Positions 15,791-18,484 of a DNA stretch of 18,484 bases are shown piece after piece; positions within the stretch are counted from its first letter, which is position 1; every line of letters begins with the position of its first letter. Origin of the DNA: an uncultured Lachnospiraceae bacterium (GTDB lineage: Bacteria > Bacillota > Clostridia > Lachnospirales > Lachnospiraceae); contig CAJUSJ010000080.1 of the NCBI GenBank assembly GCA_910588865.1, positions 1 to 18,484 of the forward strand. The letters run 5' to 3'. The position numbers and the translations under genes are program-made. Below the pieces are notes generated by a model, which searched no databases, was not told the origin of the DNA, and saw nothing but the letters and a program-made list of their open reading frames with translations.

Positions 15791-15815
15791 ATCTGATATA
15801 CTTCTTTCATCAGAT
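15791..15815 (+). repeat. 7-base inverted repeat upstream of the YbjN gene
   Basis: ATCTGAT (15791-15797) and ATCAGAT (15809-15815) are perfect inverted copies 11 bases apart. They could be an operator or a small hairpin about 95 bases before the YbjN-domain gene. This may be chance. Confidence 0.25.
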
Positions 15816-15910
15816 AAAACAACTGATTCCCGGGACTGTTAAAATTCACTTTGTTGTTTTAACCACAGCAGTATATTAAATTAATCAATAAGGAAAGGGG
15901 TATCTAATTT

Positions 15911-16399
15911 ATGAAAACCGCAAACTATTCTGACACTATCGCGAACGCCATCAAGAATTCCCTGGAGACTGATAACTGGCATTATACTTTCAACGAGGCG
16001 AAAGGCGGCTTCACCTTTGGGCTGAACATGAAGGGCCAGCTGAAGAAGCTCAATTACACCATCATTGTACACGAGAACAGCTATTCTCTCTACACCACCG
16101 CTCCCATCGGCGCTGACCCGGAAGACCAGGATATGATGCTGAGAATGGCGGAATTTATCTGCCGGGCCAATTACGGACTGCGCAATGGCAATTTCGAGCT
16201 GGATATGGGGGATGGTGAGATCCGCTACAAGTGCTATGTATACTGCGAGGGCATCACTCCCACAACGGAGATCGTCAGAACCAGCGTCTATGTCCCCGCC
16301 GGCATGTTCGAGCGCTATGCTCCCGGGATCCTTAACATCATCTTCGGAGGGGCCTCAGCCAAGGACGCGGTGGAGAAGTGTGAGAATACGCAGGATTAA
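15911..16399 (+). CDS. YbjN-domain protein
   Basis: This 162-residue cytoplasmic protein of the YbjN fold is similar to type III secretion chaperones. It begins KTANYSDTIANAIKNSLETD, followed by the strands WHYTFNEAKGGFTFGLNM and LNYTIIVHENSYSLYTTAP. A helix around RMAEFICRANYGL and GNFELDMGDGEIRYKCYVY fit the domain well. These proteins are thought to act as stress-linked chaperone-like factors, and the precise role is unknown. GGAAAGGGG lies about 10 bases before the ATG. A possible -10 TATATT lies about 40 bases upstream of the start. A 13-bp hairpin follows the stop. Confidence 0.82.
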   Translation: MKTANYSDTIANAIKNSLETDNWHYTFNEAKGGFTFGLNMKGQLKKLNYTIIVHENSYSLYTTAPIGADPEDQDMMLRMAEFICRANYGLRNGNFELDMGDGEIRYKCYVYCEGITPTTEIVRTSVYVPAGMFERYAPGILNIIFGGASAKDAVEKCENTQD

Positions 16400-16409
16400 A
16401 TACAGAAGA

Positions 16410-16447
16410 ACTGCCCTGCCGGCACCCTTAGATCCCGGCAGGGCAGT
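16410..16447 (+). terminator. 13-bp GC-rich hairpin after the YbjN gene
   Basis: ACTGCCCTGCCGG (16410-16422) pairs perfectly with CCGGCAGGGCAGT (16435-16447) around a 12-base loop, 11 bases after the stop. CTGTC follows rather than a T-run, so termination may be weak or Rho-linked. The position strongly suggests an end-of-transcript role. Confidence 0.55.
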
Positions 16448-16450
16448 CTG

Positions 16451-16598
16451 TCACCCCAGGCTTCTCATCTCTTTCCGCCACACCCCAGGCGGCATCCCTT
16501 CCGCCTGTTTAAAGCAGCGGAAAAATGTCTTTGCGGTTCCACCCGGTTTTCTCCGAATCCAGGCTTGTCAGCAGGTAATCCTTTTCTGGAAGAATATT
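16451..16598 (-). pseudogene. remnant of an AraC-family regulator C-terminus
   Basis: On the minus strand, EKDYLLTSLD and TGWNRK are followed one frame away by TFFRCFKQAEGMPPGVWRKEM and a stop at 16453-16451. This is the second helix-turn-helix of AraC regulators. Removing one base near 16529 joins GWNRK to TFFRCFK in a single frame. About six residues of the recognition region also seem to be missing, and nothing upstream continues the gene. It is a decayed fragment, not a functional gene. Confidence 0.65.
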
Positions 16599-16610
16599 CC
16601 TGGGTAAATC

Positions 16611-16808
16611 TCAGTCGCAGAAGCAGTATAACTCCTCCCCGTCATAGGTTTCCCGGATGTTGGTCTTCCCATTTTTTGACATGGGCATGATCATGCTCTC
16701 CAGCCACTCATCCTTTAAGAGAACCACCAGCTTTGCCGACTTGCCGGAACGGTTTCTGGTATGGTTTCCGATCTGATAAAAAATGTGATGTTTTTTGTTC
16801 TCTTTGCC
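16611..16808 (-). pseudogene. unrecognised gene fragment, 65 codons, no start
   Basis: This open minus-strand frame without a start codon reads HHIFYQIGNHTRNRSGKS, then LVVLLKDEWLESMIMPMSK and a tail ending YDGEELYCFCD. The composition looks like real protein rather than random sequence. Another frame just upstream (RYFFMPSQWMSNEAKRTKN) could be the earlier part after a frameshift. I do not recognise the family. The rest, up to about 17047, holds broken frames (one contains SNWEMGGCAPGTHAM) and no complete gene. Confidence 0.35.
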
Positions 16809-17047
16809 TCATTGGACATCCATTGGGATGGCATGAAAAAATACCGCCCTGTCTCAGATATTCTCTGGCTCTCTGGACCCTGGTCCGCTGCCGGATGTGT
16901 CTCCGCCGCCGACCCCCCTTAAACTGTTTTCCGATCCAACATACATGATCAAAGATCGCGCTGAGCATCGCGTGCGTTCCCGGAGCGCATCCGCCCATCT
17001 CCCAGTTGCTCTTTTTTCCTTGATCAGCTTTCTGTGAGGCAGGTTCA

Positions 17048-17740
17048 TCACCCTCTCAGACAGCCCACTCCCAGGCCTCTGGCCCCGCCGTGTCCGCCGC
17101 AGCCTTCATCCTCAAGCATCCTTCCGCAGAGGGAAGCGTCTGGATTTAAGCCGATTCCAATCTCGCCCACCCGGTACATCCTGGGGTCATAGACCTTGGC
17201 CAGCTCCTCGGCAAAGCGCTTTGCCTCCTCGCCTCCCTCAATCCTGGTCACAAAGCTGTTCTCCACATAGAAGGTGATGGGCTCGTTTAACACTCCCATG
17301 GCCGGATGGGTGATGCTGCCGTCCACCACGATCTTTCCGTGAGCGGTTCCCGGTATGGCCCCGGAAGCCATCTCGATGTCCGGCGGGGAGCAGGTCTCGC
17401 CGGGATTCCTTACCATGCCGTACTGAGGGAACAGCTTGTGTCCCTTGATGCTGGCGTAGTAGTCTGTTCCGGCTTCCGTGGTGATGTGGATCTTGTCCCC
17501 ATCTTTCATGCTCTTAAGCATCTGATCAACATACTTTCTGTCCGCCTCAAAATCTGTATAGAGGCTGCCTCCATCCAGCATCTCCAGGCTGTAGTCACAG
17601 CAGTTTAAATCTCTGGCACCGGCAGCACACGCGTCTCTTCTGGCATGGCTGTGGAACAGTGAAAACTTGGTGGCGCGAAATATGACATCCGCTTTTAACA
17701 TAGCTGCTGCTACCAGGGCGGTTGGCTCCTCTCCCCCCGC
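17048..17740 (-). pseudogene. aminopeptidase T-like (COG2309) fragment, truncated at both ends
   Basis: The central part matches the COG2309 / M29-like family: EEPTALVAAAMLKADVIF, SLFHSHARRDACAAGARDLN, GDKIHITTEAGTD, a GETCSPPDIEM segment, GKIVVDGSI and EIGIGLNPDASLCGRMLEDEG. Active members need His/Asp/Glu metal ligands in the C-terminal part that should follow DEG. Here the sequence turns into unrelated residues after about 17100 and stops at 17048. At the other end, upstream of GGEEP (about 17740), the open frame continues to 17893, but that part is only the antisense of an IS4 transposase. About 150 N-terminal residues are therefore missing. The remaining ~210 codons are well preserved, so the break is probably recent. 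Confidence 0.7.
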
Positions 17741-18484
17741 GGCGGGACGGTCCCTGTATTCATTGCCGACAGAGGGTTCCATGCGTATAATGTCTTTGCG
17801 CATGCCATGGAGAATGGTTCCTTTTTTGTCATCCGTGCAACTGATACAAAAATGAAGCGCCTTCTTGGCAGCGACCTCCCAAAAACGAGACATTTGACAT
17901 CAGGGTCACAAGACACCTTACAAGAAGCTATTCAAAAAAGAAATACCTGCATCCCGAATCAGCAGACCGGTATCGCCACATCTGCCAAAAGGTAGCCTTT
18001 GACTATTTCCCGGCTGAGGGATATGGGGAATACGAGATGTCCCCGCGTGTCCTGCGTTTCTCCATTGGGAACGGCACCTATGAGAACATCATAACAAGCC
18101 TTCCCGAAAATGAATTCAACGCACGGGAAATCAAGGGAATATACCACATAAGATGGGGCATCGAGACTTCATTTTGCACGCTGAAGCATGCAATAGCCGC
18201 TGTGAATTTCCACTCAAAGAGCAGGCAGATGATAACACATGAGATATGGGCCAGGCTCATCCTTTTTAATTTCTGCTCTTACATAACAGGACAGGTCACG
18301 TTTGAGAAGCAGAAACGCAGGCATGTCCATCAGGTTGATTTTTCCATTGCTTTCAAGATCTGCCGTCACTTCCTGCGGCTGCATTCCTGGGAGGAATCTC
18401 CTGATGTGGAGGGCCTGATCAGAAAGCATACGCTTCCTGTCAGGCCCTCCAGGAACTTTGCCCGCCAGCAAAGGTTCCAGGTAC
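17741..18484 (+). mobile_element. IS4-family transposase, 5'-truncated, frameshifted, runs off the window
   Basis: The plus strand encodes the C-terminal two thirds of a DDE transposase. VPVFIADRGFHAYNVFAHA (second Asp) starts at about 17750, then NGSFFVIRATDTKMKRLL. After one frame change at 17876-17885 it continues with ETFDIRVTRHLTRSY and YENIITSLP, followed by YHIRWGIETSFCTLK, which fits the Y-(2)-R-(3)-E-(6)-K signature of IS4 transposases. The second frame is open to 18484. The N-terminus with the first catalytic Asp is missing: upstream of 17741 the sequence belongs to the aminopeptidase-like fragment. The shift is a missing base in an A-run (CCCAAAAAC) or a -1 slippage site. No terminal inverted repeat or target duplication lies in view. 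Confidence 0.85.

Noticed and set aside
1..18484. CRISPR arrays, tRNA or rRNA genes, riboswitch-like conserved cores
   Set aside because: No regularly spaced repeats, cloverleaf-like segments or recognisable conserved RNA cores were seen by eye.

Overview
The window looks like a chromosomal stretch from a gut Clostridia bacterium, most likely Lachnospiraceae of the Clostridium clostridioforme/Enterocloster type. That placement is inferred from roughly 50% GC, Gram-positive signal peptides, strong AGGAGG-type ribosome binding sites, choline-binding-type cell-wall repeats, a YesM/YesN two-component pair and YbjN and zinc-ribbon small proteins. No rRNA, tRNA or CRISPR array is visible.

Layout. 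Positions 1-1043 carry an unrecognised 298-residue minus-strand gene and the edge of a possible next gene. Positions 1182-2599 hold a strong extended -10 promoter, a MerR-type regulator frame that lacks an intact N-terminus, and a secreted clan GH-A-like protein (DUF5722-like) joined to it by an ATGA overlap. A Nudix hydrolase (2691-3284) faces them. After a 320-base leader comes a very large secreted GH28-like beta-helix protein with cell-wall-binding repeats (3797-7489). It is followed by a plus-strand operon of a YesM-type histidine kinase, a YesN/AraC-type response regulator and a membrane-tethered DctP-type TRAP solute-binding protein (7594-10976), closed by a clear terminator.

From 11028 to 15603 most genes are on the minus strand: a GH5 endoglucanase-like enzyme coupled to a zinc-ribbon membrane protein, a NagZ-like GH3 lipoprotein and an alpha/beta hydrolase of the monoacylglycerol lipase type. 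A small plus-strand protein (12834-13070) sits among them, and a YbjN-domain protein follows (15911-16399).

The right end (16451-18484) is a gene graveyard: an AraC C-terminal remnant, unrecognised broken frames, an aminopeptidase T-like (COG2309) fragment truncated at both ends, and the C-terminal two thirds of an IS4-family transposase with one frameshift that runs off the window.

Functionally the window is dominated by secreted carbohydrate-active proteins. The most interesting unit is the kinase-regulator-DctP operon. It has a solute-binding protein but no DctQ/DctM transporter, lies directly behind a pectinase-like protein, and may be a ligand-sensing system rather than an uptake system (inference).
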